Shown piece by piece: positions 8,465 through 17,783 of a stretch of DNA of 64,000 nucleotides. A program made the position numbers and the translations under genes. Positions within the stretch are counted from its first letter, which is position 1, and each line of letters begins with the position of its first letter. Source of the stretch: Streptomyces sp. NBC_01304 (GTDB taxonomy: Bacteria; Actinomycetota; Actinomycetes; Streptomycetales; Streptomycetaceae); assembly GCF_035975855.1 (NCBI RefSeq), contig NZ_CP109055.1, positions 4,278,001 through 4,342,000 on the forward strand, in the 5' to 3' direction. The notes under the pieces are model-generated. The model was not told the origin of the DNA. It searched no databases and saw only the letters and a program-made list of their open reading frames with translations.

Positions 8465-10093
8465 TCAGTTGACCTTGATCTGGTCGTAGACCGGGACGCT
8501 GAACTGGTTGAGGGAGACGTTGGAGACCTTGTCCGAGTAGCCGGCGCTGCCGTTCTGGTACCAGAGCGGGATCGCCGGGACCTGCGCCGCGAGGATCTTC
8601 TCGGCGTCCTGGAACTTGGTCAGGGCCTTGGCGTTGTCGGACTCGGCGTTGGCCTCGTCGATCAGCTTGTCGAAGTCCTTGTTGCTGAACTTCGCGTAGT
8701 TCGAGGAGCCGCCCGTGTAGTACAGCGGGTCGAGGAAGTTCTCGATCAGCGGGTAGTCGGCCTGCCAGCCGGAGCGGAACGGCCCGGTGAGCTTGAAGCC
8801 GCTGAGCTGGTTCTTGAAGTCGGCGAAGGTGCCGATGGGGTTGACCGTACAAACGGCCCCCTTGCCCAGGGCGTTGTTGATGCTGTTGCAGACGGCGTCC
8901 ATCCACTCGCGGTGCGAGCCGGTGTCGACGTTCGAGGTGAGCGTGACCTTGCCGCCGGGCAGGCCGCCGCCCTCCTCGATCAGCTTCTTGGCCTTGGCCG
9001 GGTCATACTTGCACAGGTCGCCGCAGACGTCCTTGTAGCCGCCCTTGTCGCCGAGGGCGGCCGAGGTCCAGTCCTTGGCCGGGGTGCGGGTGTCCTGGAA
9101 GATCGTCTTGGTGATCTCGTCCCGGTTGATCGCCATGGACAGGCCCTGGCGGACCTTCTCCATGCCGGGCTTGCCCCACTTGGCGTCGTACAGCGGGAAG
9201 ACGACGGTCTGAATGATCAGCGCCGGCTGATTGATGTACCGGTCACCGAGGTCGTTCTTGACGTTCTTGAGCTGCTGCGCCGGTACGTCGTCGACGAGGT
9301 CGAGGTCGCCCGCCATCAGCGCGGTGTAGGCGGTGTTGTTGTCCGTGAAGACGGTCAGGTCGACACCGGCGTTCTGGGCCTTGTCGTCGCCCTTGTAGCC
9401 GTCCCACTTGCGGAGCTTCATGCCGGAGCCCTTGGTGTAGGACTCGACGGTGTACGGGCCGTTGCCGACGGGCTTGTTCAGCCAGCCCGCGTGGTCCTTG
9501 TAGAAGGACTGGGGCAGCGGCGAGAAGGCCGAGCTGCCGAGGGTGTCGGGCCAGGTGGAGAACTTGCCGCTGAGCTTGACCGTGAAGGTCTTGTCGTCCT
9601 TGACTGCCAGGCCGGACATGGTCTTGGCGGACGCGGTCCCGGTCTCCGGGTGGACCTTGTCGTAGCCCTCGATGTCCTTGAAGAACGTGGCGCTGTTCTG
9701 CTTGTTGTCGACCAGCGCGCCGTAGTTCCAGGCGTCCACGAAGGACTTCGCGGTGACCTTCTCGCCGTTGCTGAAGGTCCAGCCGTCCTTCAGCGTGACG
9801 GTGAAGTTCTGCGAGTCCGAGGTGTCGATCTTGTCGGCGATCATGTTCTTCGCCTCGCCGGTCTTCGCGTCGTAGCGCTTCAGACCGCGGAAGAGCATGT
9901 CGAGGACCTTGCCGCCCTGCACCTCGTTGGTGTTGGCGGGCTCGAGCGGGTTCTGCGGATCACCCCACGAGGACTTCACGATCCCGGAGCCGTCGCCGCT
10001 ACTGCTTCCACCGCCACAGCCGGCGAGGCCGGTGGCCGCCAGCGCTACGGTGGCCGCGCAAGCGGCCCACTTGGCGTGTGTGGCTCCGCGCAT
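8465..10093 (-). CDS. Oligopeptide ABC importer substrate-binding lipoprotein
   Basis: A 542-residue family-5 solute-binding lipoprotein. The signal peptide MRGATHAKWAACAATVALAA runs into lipobox LAGC (Cys26), then a GSSSG linker. SBP_bac_5 features include WTFSNGEKVTAKSFVDAWNYG near residue 105, NGPYTVESYTKGSGM near 210, and RQGLSMAINRDEITKTIF near 310. It is anchored outside the membrane and delivers peptides to the OppB/OppC pair encoded downstream. GAGGAGG lies 8 nt before ATG 10093. A fragment nearly identical to its first nine codons and ribosome-binding site is found upstream of bldKA at 21006, showing that this gene was once duplicated there. Confidence 0.96.
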   Translation of the reverse strand: MRGATHAKWAACAATVALAATGLAGCGGGSSSGDGSGIVKSSWGDPQNPLEPANTNEVQGGKVLDMLFRGLKRYDAKTGEAKNMIADKIDTSDSQNFTVTLKDGWTFSNGEKVTAKSFVDAWNYGALVDNKQNSATFFKDIEGYDKVHPETGTASAKTMSGLAVKDDKTFTVKLSGKFSTWPDTLGSSAFSPLPQSFYKDHAGWLNKPVGNGPYTVESYTKGSGMKLRKWDGYKGDDKAQNAGVDLTVFTDNNTAYTALMAGDLDLVDDVPAQQLKNVKNDLGDRYINQPALIIQTVVFPLYDAKWGKPGMEKVRQGLSMAINRDEITKTIFQDTRTPAKDWTSAALGDKGGYKDVCGDLCKYDPAKAKKLIEEGGGLPGGKVTLTSNVDTGSHREWMDAVCNSINNALGKGAVCTVNPIGTFADFKNQLSGFKLTGPFRSGWQADYPLIENFLDPLYYTGGSSNYAKFSNKDFDKLIDEANAESDNAKALTKFQDAEKILAAQVPAIPLWYQNGSAGYSDKVSNVSLNQFSVPVYDQIKVN

Positions 10094-10309
10094 AGGGAGT
10101 GCCTCCTCGTATCAGGCCCGTCAGGCCCATCGGGCTCATCAGGCCCGTTTGGGCCGGATAAATCACAGATAGGCCCAAATACACCCCAGGTGGTGACGAG
10201 TCGCACCTCTATGGCGGCCTTCTGGGGGTTCTGTGGCGGAGAAACCCTCGGATGACGGAGCGCTGCGCTGGGCAAGCCGGAGGAGGTGAGCCCTCGGTAC
10301 CTTCATGTC
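10094..10309. promoter_or_regulatory. Divergent promoter region with CAGGCCC repeats
   Basis: This 216-bp gap separates the opp operon (minus) from the Uma2 gene (plus). From about 10111 to 10176 it carries direct and inverted copies of TCAGGCCC/GGGCCTGA (10112, 10121, 10139), followed by GTTTGGGCC and TAGGCCCAAA, all in the predicted 5' leader of the opp mRNA. No promoter hexamers can be assigned with confidence. Confidence 0.4.
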
Positions 10310-10897
10310 ATGGAGTACGCGAAGATGCGTGGGATCGCCGAGGAGCTAATGGCCTACGCCGAGCGACTCGAAGGGTCTTGGAGCGTCGAGATCGGCCCGT
10401 CGGGCCCGGTCCTGGCCATGGCGAGCGTTCCGAACAGACACCACGGCACAGCCCGCAGGATCCGGAAGCAGCTGGACCAGCAGCTCACCGCAACCCACCC
10501 CGGCTACATCTGCGCCGGCGGCCCCGAAATCGAGCACCCCGCAATCGGCCGCATGAGGCACCCGGACGCGGTCGTGATCCCCGAAGCTTCGCTTGACGAA
10601 GAGGGCCTCGCAGTAGACGTGGCCGAAGTACTCGCCGTCATCGAAATCGTCTCCCCCTCCAATCCGGACAACGACTACCGGGACAAACTCGCCGACTACC
10701 CCGCCATGGGTATCCCGCTCTATCTGATCGTCGACCCACGCACCGGCACCATCGAGGTGCACTCCGAGCCTTGCGGTAACCGGTACGGGTCGAAGGAGCC
10801 GTACATCTTCGGCGACACGGTCCCCTTCGGCCCATGGCTCCTTGAGACCGGGGCGTTCCGTCGGTACGGGAAGCCGGGCACCGACAGCCAACGCTGA
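10310..10897 (+). CDS. Uma2 family (DUF820) putative endonuclease
   Basis: About 195 residues of the Uma2/DUF820 family, a PD-(D/E)XK nuclease-like fold common in multiple copies in Streptomyces and cyanobacteria. Matching parts are HPDAVVIPE (acidic strand), DVAEVLAVIEIVSPSN (E in the catalytic strand), then DYRDKLADYPAMGIPLYLIVDPRTG. The biological role of the family is unsettled. Start choice is uncertain. GTG 10286 is in frame but lies only 2 nt from the GGAGG; ATG 10310 (MEYAKMRG) fits the usual N-terminus of Streptomyces members but lacks a spaced ribosome-binding site. The gene is monocistronic and ends tail-to-tail with the GNAT gene 11 bp away. Confidence 0.82.
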   Translation: MEYAKMRGIAEELMAYAERLEGSWSVEIGPSGPVLAMASVPNRHHGTARRIRKQLDQQLTATHPGYICAGGPEIEHPAIGRMRHPDAVVIPEASLDEEGLAVDVAEVLAVIEIVSPSNPDNDYRDKLADYPAMGIPLYLIVDPRTGTIEVHSEPCGNRYGSKEPYIFGDTVPFGPWLLETGAFRRYGKPGTDSQR

Positions 10898-10908
10898 GAC
10901 CAAGGCTC

Positions 10909-11847
10909 TCAGGGGGCGACCCCGAGGGTGTTCTCCCAGGTGTCCACCGCATAGTGCTGCCGCATGCCATGAGCCTCGTACAGGCGCAGCGCTCCCGTCG
11001 CGTTCTGCACGTCCACGCCGAGGCCGGCCGTGTCGCGGCCCCGGGCCGCGTAGACCGCGAAGGCATGGCGCAACAGATGGCCCGCGATGCCGCGGCCGCG
11101 CGCTTCTGCCAGGACGCCGATCGTGCGGATCCAGGCCATGGCCTGGCGGTCGTCGCGGGAGAGGAGGACGCCCACGTCCCGGCCGGCGAGGGTGGCGATC
11201 CAGATCAGGGACCAGTCGAGGCGCTCAGCGTCGAGGTCCAGCAGCCACTGTTCGTACGTACGCGGCTGATGGTCGAAGTGGTCCGCCATGGTCGCCTCGG
11301 TCAGGCGGTGCGCGAGGCGGCGGTCGGCCTCGGCCTCGCAGGTGCGCAGGGTCAGGCCGGGGAGCGCAGGCGGGGTGGGGTCGGTGGCTTCGGAGACCTC
11401 GCGGGTCATCACCTGATAGCGGCGGACGCGTCGCCAGCCCCGCCCTTCGAGGAGGGCGAGGTCGAGGGTGGGGCTGGAGTTGAGGTGCAGATGCACCACG
11501 GCCCGCTCGGCACCGTTCGCCGCCGCCTTCTCGGCCGCGCGCCTCTCCATGAGCTCGAACAGGCGGGCCCCGGCGACCTGTTGGTCCGGCAGGACGTAGT
11601 GGTCGATGTCGATGCGCTCGGCCCCGGAGTCGTCCCAGAGCAGGCCGTACGCGACGAGCTTGCCTTCCTCGTCATGGGCGAGCCACGAGTTGCGGGCCAG
11701 ATCGGCCTCGACCTGCTTGAGGTCCGCCTGCACCTCGTGCAGGTCCGTTTCGGGCCGGCCTATCTCCAACTCATCGATGGTGTTGAGGAGTTCGCAGATC
11801 GCCGGGGCGTCGGCGAAGGCGGCGGGGCGGACGGCGAAGGAAGGCAT
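10909..11847 (-). CDS. Tandem-domain GNAT acetyltransferase
   Basis: A 312-residue protein with two GNAT-like halves. The first (about 1-150) is degenerate: LVAYGLLWDD and QQVAGARLFELMERRA stand where the acetyl-CoA loop should be. The second (about 165-312) keeps the acetyl-CoA motif IGVLAEARGRGIAGHLLRHA and the following DVQNATGALRLYEAHGM. This architecture resembles MshD-like two-domain enzymes, but it is not obviously mycothiol synthase and the substrate is unknown. ATG 11847 (MPSFAVRPA) is preferred over the longer frame from 12021, whose extra 58 residues are low-complexity and read through an intergenic hairpin. Confidence 0.85.
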   Translation of the reverse strand: MPSFAVRPAAFADAPAICELLNTIDELEIGRPETDLHEVQADLKQVEADLARNSWLAHDEEGKLVAYGLLWDDSGAERIDIDHYVLPDQQVAGARLFELMERRAAEKAAANGAERAVVHLHLNSSPTLDLALLEGRGWRRVRRYQVMTREVSEATDPTPPALPGLTLRTCEAEADRRLAHRLTEATMADHFDHQPRTYEQWLLDLDAERLDWSLIWIATLAGRDVGVLLSRDDRQAMAWIRTIGVLAEARGRGIAGHLLRHAFAVYAARGRDTAGLGVDVQNATGALRLYEAHGMRQHYAVDTWENTLGVAP

Positions 11848-11930
11848 GGGGTCAGGGTCCGGGGACGGGCGCCCTGATCGCAAAGGGGTTTCCGGCGATG
11901 CGGAGCGCCCCGCCCAGGACCGACACCAGC

Positions 11931-12000
11931 CATGTGGGGAGAAAGGGGCACCAGGAGGCCTGGTATGCCCCATATCGCCGCCCCTTTCGCCCCACATACC
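11931..12000. repeat. Dispersed hairpin element, copy A
   Basis: A 70-bp inverted repeat. Arms of the form TGTGGGGnGAAAGGGGC and GCCCCTTTCnCCCCACA enclose a loop of about 35 nt containing TATG-CC. A second copy with the same arms and a related loop lies at 31047-31117 in an unrelated setting. Here it sits between divergent genes, so it is unlikely to serve simply as a terminator. Confidence 0.8.
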
Positions 12001-12073
12001 GCTGGCATCACCCACCCCCACCAGCCACGCGCTCGAGCACTTCCGCAGTGACCGCGACCGGCAGACTGGCCCG

Positions 12074-12826
12074 ATGGTGGATCACGCGTACGAGGACGGC
12101 CGACTGGCCCGGCTGTACGACCTGTTCAACACCTGGGGACCGGGTGACGAGTTCTATCTCGGGCTGGTGGGGGACGCCGGGTCCGTGCTCGATGTGGGCT
12201 GCGGGACGGGGCTGTTGCTGCACCGGGCCCGGGAGGCGGGGCACACGGGGCGGCTGGTGGGGCTCGATCCGGCGCGCGGCATGCTGGGAGTCGCGCGGCG
12301 GAGGCGCGAGGACATCGAGTGGGTGCTCGGCGATGCCCAATCCACCGACTGGGACGCGGAGTTCGACCTCACGGTGATGACCGGGCACGCCTTCCAAGTG
12401 CTGGTGACCGACGACCAGCTGCGCACCTCGCTCGCCGCGATTCGCCAGGCCCTCACCCCGGGTGGGGCCTTCGCCTTCGAGACACGGAACCCTTCGGCCA
12501 AGGCCTGGGAGCGCTGGACCCCGGAACGCGCGGCCGAGGTCACCGACGCGGACGGCGCCCTGGTGCGGGCCGCCCACGAGGTCGAGCACCCCGTGGACGT
12601 CGACCCCGTCGACGGCGGCCTGGTCCGCTTCAGCACGACCTGCACCGGCGCGGGCTGGGCCGGGCCGGAGGTGAGCCGGAGCACGCTGCGGTTCCTCGGG
12701 CAGGAGAGGCTCGGGGAATTCCTTGCCGAGGCCGGGCTTGAGGTGGCGGAGCAGTACGGCGACTGGGGGCGCGGCCCGGTCACCGAAGCAAGCCCCGAGA
12801 TCATCACCGTGGCAAGGCGGGCCTAG
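12074..12826 (+). CDS. Class I SAM-dependent methyltransferase
   Basis: A 250-residue Rossmann methyltransferase. Motif I is VLDVGCGTGLLLHRA near residue 41, the acidic residue closing beta-2 is in LVGLDPARGML, and motif II is LTVMTGHAFQVL near 101. The C-terminal half (CTGAGWAGPEVSRSTLRFL) matches methyltransferase domain type 25/11 proteins of unknown substrate. No clear ribosome-binding site is seen before ATG 12074; the in-frame GTG at 12077 is equivalent. It stands alone between a divergent GNAT gene and the co-directional M1 peptidase, which starts 75 bp after its stop. Confidence 0.88.
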   Translation: MVDHAYEDGRLARLYDLFNTWGPGDEFYLGLVGDAGSVLDVGCGTGLLLHRAREAGHTGRLVGLDPARGMLGVARRRREDIEWVLGDAQSTDWDAEFDLTVMTGHAFQVLVTDDQLRTSLAAIRQALTPGGAFAFETRNPSAKAWERWTPERAAEVTDADGALVRAAHEVEHPVDVDPVDGGLVRFSTTCTGAGWAGPEVSRSTLRFLGQERLGEFLAEAGLEVAEQYGDWGRGPVTEASPEIITVARRA

Positions 12827-12901
12827 GGCAGCTCGCCCGCGATGTCCCTGGATTGTCACAGCCGAGGTGAACACTCCACCGGCCTGCAATGATCCACTGC
12901 C

Positions 12902-14311
12902 ATGCAGTCAACTCTTGCCAGACCACCAAGAGCCCTCCGATACGTACTAGTTGGCCTCCTCGCCTCACTCGTCACGGCAGGCGCGACCATCGCCGACGCG
13001 GGCCCCGCACCCGTGGGCAAGACCAAAGCCGGATCCATCGAGGCCGCGACACCCGATCACCTTCGCTACGAAGTGGCCCTGCGAAGCGACGCCGACGGTT
13101 CGCACTGGAAGGGCCGGGAGCGGGTGTCGTTCCGCAATGCCACCGGTCGCCCCTTGCGCGAGGTGTACGTACGGCTGTGGGGTAACGGCGACGACAAGTG
13201 CGGCACACCGGGCAAGCCGTCCCCCATCAAGGCGTCCCGGGTGCGCGGGGGCACTCCGGGCCGCCTTGCGGTGAACTGCAGCGCGCTGCGTGTCACCTTG
13301 CCGAAGCCGCTCGCGCGCGGTCGGCGGGCAGCCGTCTCGTTCGACGTGTCCATCGCCGTGCCGAAGCGCAACGACCGCTTCGGGCGTGAGGGTGCTTTCC
13401 GCTTCCTGGGCAATGCGCTGCCGGTGCTCGCCGTGCACGATGCGAAGGGGTGGCATCTCGATCCCTATGTGAACCTCGGGGAGAGCTTCTACGCCCTGGC
13501 GAGCGATTTCCGGGTGCGCCTCGACCACCCGACGAGCCTCAAGGTCCCGGCTACCGGGCGCACTTGGACCCGGCCCGGTATGGCAGGGCGGACGGTCACC
13601 CAGAGCGTCGCCCACCGCGTGCGGGACTTCGCGTGGTCGGCGGGCCCGTTCCGTACGGCGACCGACACCTCGCCCGGAGGCGTCCGCGTGAAGTCCTACT
13701 GGGCACCGAACACGCCCGCCGTGGGTGTGCGCCTCAACCGCAAGTTGGGGGTCGCCGCCATCGACCGCTTCGGCAAGGAGTTCGGCCGCTATCCGTATGG
13801 CGAGATCGACCTCGTGATGACGCCCGAATTCGGCGGCAACGGCATGGAGTACCCCGGTCTGGTCCTGCTCGCCACCACGGAGGAGGAGAGCGCCATCGTG
13901 CACGAAGTGGCCCACCAATGGTGGTACGGCATCGTCGGCAACGACGAATACTCCTCGCCCTGGCTGGACGAGGGCTTTACGCAGTACGCCATGTACCGCT
14001 TCAACGGCGACGAGAGACGCGGCTGCTGGTCCGACGTCAACTGGCCGGACGCGCGCACCGCGCTCACCAACTCGATGGCCTACTGGTCCAATCATCGCGA
14101 CGAGTTCATGTTCATCCTCTATGACGCCGGCTCCTGCGCCCTGGCAGACCTGGAGCGCACCCTCGGCCCCGACGCCATGACGAAACTCCTCAAGCGGTAC
14201 GCCCACGACCACTGGTACGGCATCTCCACCACCGCCGACTTCAAGAAGGCCGCCCAGTCCATGACGGACAAGGACCTGACCTCCTTCTGGAAGAAGCACC
14301 GCATCCGGTGA
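12902..14311 (+). CDS. Secreted M1-family zinc metallopeptidase
   Basis: A 469-residue exported aminopeptidase-like protein. A Sec signal spans about residues 1-32 (VLVGLLASLVTAGATIADAGPA). An N-terminal beta-sandwich is followed by the gluzincin catalytic domain: the GxMEN-equivalent GGNGMEYPG, then HEVAHQWW with zinc ligands His/His and the downstream Glu in WLDEGFTQY. The C-terminal segment has DLTSFWKKHRI. M1 enzymes remove N-terminal residues from peptides. The gene lies between two oligopeptide importer operons, so it could feed them; that is contextual inference only. A strong palindromic terminator follows at 14358. Confidence 0.93.
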   Translation: MQSTLARPPRALRYVLVGLLASLVTAGATIADAGPAPVGKTKAGSIEAATPDHLRYEVALRSDADGSHWKGRERVSFRNATGRPLREVYVRLWGNGDDKCGTPGKPSPIKASRVRGGTPGRLAVNCSALRVTLPKPLARGRRAAVSFDVSIAVPKRNDRFGREGAFRFLGNALPVLAVHDAKGWHLDPYVNLGESFYALASDFRVRLDHPTSLKVPATGRTWTRPGMAGRTVTQSVAHRVRDFAWSAGPFRTATDTSPGGVRVKSYWAPNTPAVGVRLNRKLGVAAIDRFGKEFGRYPYGEIDLVMTPEFGGNGMEYPGLVLLATTEEESAIVHEVAHQWWYGIVGNDEYSSPWLDEGFTQYAMYRFNGDERRGCWSDVNWPDARTALTNSMAYWSNHRDEFMFILYDAGSCALADLERTLGPDAMTKLLKRYAHDHWYGISTTADFKKAAQSMTDKDLTSFWKKHRIR

Positions 14312-14357
14312 AGTAGCGTCCCGCCGCGCTCGATGGAGCGCGACGAAGGGGCGCGAC

Positions 14358-14397
14358 GAAGGGGCGCCCGGAACCGATCGGTTCCGGGCGCCCCTTC
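14358..14397. terminator. Bidirectional terminator, perfect 40-nt palindrome
   Basis: A fully self-complementary 40-nt sequence centred on CCGATCGG lies between the convergent M1 peptidase (stop 14311) and bldKE (stop 14439). The 18-20 bp GC-rich stem without a U tract is typical of Streptomyces terminators. Confidence 0.85.
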
Positions 14398-14438
14398 AAC
14401 GTACAGACGCACAGCTGCGCGGACGTACGGCCGAAGCC

Positions 14439-15572
14439 TCAGTCCTTCGCGACGTGCCCGTCCTCCAGCGCCGCCAGCGCCGGGTCGAGGACGATGTCCT
14501 CGTCGCGGGCCTCGGTGGTCGGGTCCTCCGGGTAGTGGCAGGCCGTGAGGTGGCCTTCCTTGTTTCCGGAGATCTGGACCAGCGGGGGCTCCTCCGACGC
14601 GCACTTGTCCGTCGCCTTCCAGCAACGGGTGCGGAAGCGGCAGCCGGACGGGGGGCTGATCGGCGAAGGCACGTCGCCCTGGAGGCGGATGCGCTCCTTC
14701 TTGTCACCGTCGAGGTCCACCTCGGGCACGGCCGAGAGCAGCGCGTGCGTGTAGGGGTGGCGCGGGCGGTTGTAGAGGGAGTCGCGGTCCGCGACCTCGA
14801 CGATCTTGCCGAGGTACATCACGGCCACACGGTGCGAGAAGTGGCGCACGATGGCGAGGTCGTGGGCGATGAAGACGAAGGCGATGCCCATCTCCTGCTG
14901 CACCTTCTGCAGCAGGTTGATGACCTGGGCCTGGATCGACACGTCGAGCGCGGAGACCGGCTCGTCGGCGATGATCACCTTCGGCTCGAGCGCCAACGCC
15001 CGGGCCACACCGATGCGCTGCCGCTGGCCGCCCGAGAACTCGTGCGGGAAGCGGTTGTAGTGCTCCGGGTTGAGGCCGACGATCTCGAGGAGTTCGCGGA
15101 CCCGGGCCTCGCGGCCGCCGGGCGGGTTGATGCCGTTGATCTCCATCGGGCCCGCGATGATCGAGCCGACCGTCTGCCTCGGGTTCAGCGAGGCGTACGG
15201 GTCCTGGAAGATCATCTGGATCTCGGAGCGCACCGGCGCCAGCTGCCTGCGGCTGGCCTTGGTGATGTCCTTGCCCTGGTACGAGATCTCGCCGTCGGTC
15301 GGCTCCATCAGGCGGGTCAGGAGCCGGCCCGTCGTGGACTTGCCGCAGCCAGACTCGCCGACCAGGCCCAGGCTCTCGCCGGGGTAGACCGCGAGGTCCA
15401 CTCCGTCGACGGCCCGGACCGCGCCGACCTTCCGCTTGATCGGGAAGCCGCCGTAGATCGGGAAGTGCTTGGTCAGGCCCTTCGCCTCGAGCAGCGGCTT
15501 GGACTGGTCCGAGTTCCGCTGCGCCGGGACGGCATCGGACACCGCGGTGGCCGTGTTCTTGTTCTCACTCAT
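14439..15572 (-). CDS. bldKE: BldK oligopeptide importer ATP-binding subunit BldKE
   Basis: A 377-residue OppF-type ATPase. After a 25-residue polar N-terminus it has [12 protein letters not shown], Walker [11 protein letters not shown]-loop [10 protein letters not shown], signature FSGGQRQR, Walker B VIIADEP, and the oligopeptide C-terminal domain (CRFRTRCW). It is the last gene of the operon bldKA-KB-KC-KD-KE, starting 25 bp after bldKD. Naming rests on gene order (permease, lipoprotein, permease, ATPase, ATPase) and on adjacency to typA, as in S. coelicolor SCO5112-SCO5116. In that species BldK imports an extracellular peptide signal required for aerial mycelium on rich medium. Confidence 0.93.
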   Translation of the reverse strand: MSENKNTATAVSDAVPAQRNSDQSKPLLEAKGLTKHFPIYGGFPIKRKVGAVRAVDGVDLAVYPGESLGLVGESGCGKSTTGRLLTRLMEPTDGEISYQGKDITKASRRQLAPVRSEIQMIFQDPYASLNPRQTVGSIIAGPMEINGINPPGGREARVRELLEIVGLNPEHYNRFPHEFSGGQRQRIGVARALALEPKVIIADEPVSALDVSIQAQVINLLQKVQQEMGIAFVFIAHDLAIVRHFSHRVAVMYLGKIVEVADRDSLYNRPRHPYTHALLSAVPEVDLDGDKKERIRLQGDVPSPISPPSGCRFRTRCWKATDKCASEEPPLVQISGNKEGHLTACHYPEDPTTEARDEDIVLDPALAALEDGHVAKD

Positions 15573-15597
15573 GGTCGTTGACCCCAGTCGCCGTCTG

Positions 15598-16662
15598 TCA
15601 GCCCAGCCGGGGCTGGATCTTCTCGATGAACACCTGCTGCTTCTGGTCCGCGCTCAGGTGGCAGGCCGCGCCGCGCGCCACGGGCAGCCCCGGACGCTCA
15701 CCGCTGCAGCGTGCGCTGCCGTCGACCAGGTCGACGTACGCGCAACGCGGGTGGAAGGCGCACCCCGACGGCGGGTTGAGCAGGCTCGGCGGGGCCCCGG
15801 GGATGGGGTTGAGCGGCTCGTCGACGTCACCCCCGAGGCGCGGCATCGAGCCGAGCAGGCCCCAGGTGTACGGGTGTTGCGGGGCCTTCAGCACCTCGCG
15901 CACCGAACCGCGCTCCACGGCCCGCCCTGCGTACATGACCAGCAGGTCGTCCGCCATGTTGGCGACCACACCGAGGTCGTGCGTGATCATGATGATCGAG
16001 GAGCCGAACTCCTGCTGCAGGTCCTTGAGCAGGTCCAGGATCTGCGCCTGCACGGTCACGTCGAGCGCGGTGGTCGGCTCGTCCGCGATCAGCAGATCGG
16101 GGTTGCAGACCAGCGACATGGCGATCATCGCGCGCTGGCGCATACCGCCGGAGAACTGGTGCGGGTAGTCGTCCACGCGCGTCTTGGGCTGCGGGATGCC
16201 GACCTTCTCCAGCATCTGGATGGCCCGGTCGCGGGCCTCCTTCTTGCTGCAGCCGGTGTGCTTCCGGTACGGCTCCGCGATCTGCCGGCCGACCGTGTAG
16301 TACGGCGACAGGGCGGTCAGCGCGTCCTGGAAGATCATCGCCATCTTGTTGCCGCGGAGCTTCTCGAGCGTCTTCTCCGAGGCGTCGGTGAGCTCTTGGC
16401 CGTCCAGGCTGATCGAGCCGGTGACAGTCGTCGACCGCGGGTTGTGCAGCCCGAGCACCGTCAGGTTGGTGACGGACTTGCCCGAACCGGACTCGCCCAC
16501 GATGCCGAGCGTCTTGCCGCGCTCCAGGTCGAAGGAGAGCCCGTCCACGGCCTTGACGATGCCGTCCTCGGTGGAGAACTGGACACGCAGGTCGCGCACC
16601 TGGAGGAACGCGTCGGAGCCGGTCGGCGCCTCGGCGTCCTCGGTCTTGGTGAGTGTGGTCAC
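15598..16662 (-). CDS. bldKD: BldK oligopeptide importer ATP-binding subunit BldKD
   Basis: A 354-residue OppD-type ATPase: [16 protein letters not shown], Walker [10 protein letters not shown]-loop [12 protein letters not shown], signature FSGGMRQR, Walker B LLIADEP, and the C-terminal peptide-transport domain [19 protein letters not shown]. The open frame continues upstream to 16719 inside bldKC. GTG 16662 is chosen because AGGAG lies 7 nt before it and it begins 10 nt after the bldKC stop. The Q-loop has ALSPYY where most OppD proteins have SLNP, a mild deviation in an otherwise intact enzyme. Confidence 0.93.
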   Translation of the reverse strand: MTTLTKTEDAEAPTGSDAFLQVRDLRVQFSTEDGIVKAVDGLSFDLERGKTLGIVGESGSGKSVTNLTVLGLHNPRSTTVTGSISLDGQELTDASEKTLEKLRGNKMAMIFQDALTALSPYYTVGRQIAEPYRKHTGCSKKEARDRAIQMLEKVGIPQPKTRVDDYPHQFSGGMRQRAMIAMSLVCNPDLLIADEPTTALDVTVQAQILDLLKDLQQEFGSSIIMITHDLGVVANMADDLLVMYAGRAVERGSVREVLKAPQHPYTWGLLGSMPRLGGDVDEPLNPIPGAPPSLLNPPSGCAFHPRCAYVDLVDGSARCSGERPGLPVARGAACHLSADQKQQVFIEKIQPRLG

Positions 16663-16672
16663 GGTCGAACTC

Positions 16673-17650
16673 CTAGGACAGCCGCACGCGCGGGTCGATG
16701 TATGCGTACGCCGCGTCAATGATGATGTTGAAGAGAAGAATGAAGGCCGCGCTGAAGATCATCACGCCCATGGTGAGCGGCAGGTCCTTGTTGTTGACCG
16801 ACTCCACCGCCAGGCGTCCGAGGCCGTGCAGTCCGAAGGTGAACTCGGTGACGATCGCGCCGCCGAAGAGCGCACCCAGGTCCATGCCGAGGATGGTGAC
16901 GATGGGGATGAGCGAACCGCGCCAGGCGTAGCGGAAGAAGACGTACTTGCTCGTCATGCCCTTGGCCCGGGCCGCGCGGACGTGTTCCTCCTGCAGCTGC
17001 TCGATCATCGTCGAGCGCGCCATACGCGTGTAGTTCGCCGTGAAGATGACGGACATGACCAGCCAGGGGATCAGCAACCCCATGAACCAGCCGCCGAAAG
17101 ACTCGCTGAACGGAACGTACTTCGGCTTGTCCAGCCAGCCGGTGCTGAAGACGAAGAGGCCGACCATCACCGGGCCGAGGAAGTAGATCTGCATCGAGCT
17201 GAGGACCAGTGAGAACGCGCTGACCGTCTTGTCGAGGCTGGTGCCACGCTTCCACGCGGCCATCATGCCGGTGCCGAGGCCGATGGTCAGGAAGGAGATG
17301 ATGCCGCCGATGGAGAGCGAGAGCGTCAGCGGGAATCGGTCGATGAGGGTGTCCCAGACCATCTCCCGGTCGCTGAAGGACATACCGAAGCACGGCGCAT
17401 CACAGCGGCCGACGGAGAAGTCGCGGCCGTTGAAGATGCCGACGACGAAGTCCCAGAACTGTACGGGTACCGGGGAGTCGAGGCCGAGGTTCTTGTGGAT
17501 GATCGCCAGGGCGTCCGGCGTGCAGTTCTTGCCACAGGCCAGGGTTGCCGGGTCCTGCGGGATCGCGAAGAACATGAAGAACGTGAACGCGGCGATCAGG
17601 AACAGGATGACCACGGCGCCGGTTGTGCGGCGCAGGAGAAATCTAAGCAT
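16673..17650 (-). CDS. bldKC: BldK oligopeptide importer permease BldKC (OppB type)
   Basis: A 325-residue permease with the OppB-type N-terminal helix (MLRFLLRRTTGAVVILFLIAAFTFFMF), a periplasmic domain with a CGKNC pair (residues 38-42) and a further Cys pair near 79-83, then five helices. The EAA loop is EEHVRAARAKGMTSKYVFFRYA and the end is DPRVRLS. The two periplasmic cysteine pairs are absent from the OppB paralogue at 7407 and could form disulfides. It lies downstream of bldKB after a 133-bp gap that holds a stable stem-loop. Confidence 0.93.
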   Translation of the reverse strand: MLRFLLRRTTGAVVILFLIAAFTFFMFFAIPQDPATLACGKNCTPDALAIIHKNLGLDSPVPVQFWDFVVGIFNGRDFSVGRCDAPCFGMSFSDREMVWDTLIDRFPLTLSLSIGGIISFLTIGLGTGMMAAWKRGTSLDKTVSAFSLVLSSMQIYFLGPVMVGLFVFSTGWLDKPKYVPFSESFGGWFMGLLIPWLVMSVIFTANYTRMARSTMIEQLQEEHVRAARAKGMTSKYVFFRYAWRGSLIPIVTILGMDLGALFGGAIVTEFTFGLHGLGRLAVESVNNKDLPLTMGVMIFSAAFILLFNIIIDAAYAYIDPRVRLS

Positions 17651-17723
17651 GACAATTCGCTGCTCTCAGGGCGGCGGCGGTTGAGGGGTTGGGTGGCTTG
17701 TGGCCGGGTGTGACGGGCCCGCC

Positions 17724-17760
17724 GCCCGGAGTGCGCCACCGCCGTGGACACACTCCGGGC
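17724..17760 (-). promoter_or_regulatory. Stem-loop between bldKB and bldKC
   Basis: A 10-bp perfect stem (GCCCGGAGTG / CACTCCGGGC) with a 17-nt loop follows the bldKB stop. No U tract follows. Similar hairpins after binding-protein genes of ABC importer operons act as partial terminators or 3' stabilisers that raise the binding protein above its permeases; that role is inferred here. Confidence 0.55.
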
Positions 17761-17783
17761 AAGCGGGGGTTACGCCGCTGCTG

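Noticed and set aside
11847..12021. N-terminal 58-residue extension of the double GNAT protein
   Set aside because: It reads through the dispersed hairpin element in a low-complexity frame; MPSFAVRPA at 11847 matches a normal GNAT start.
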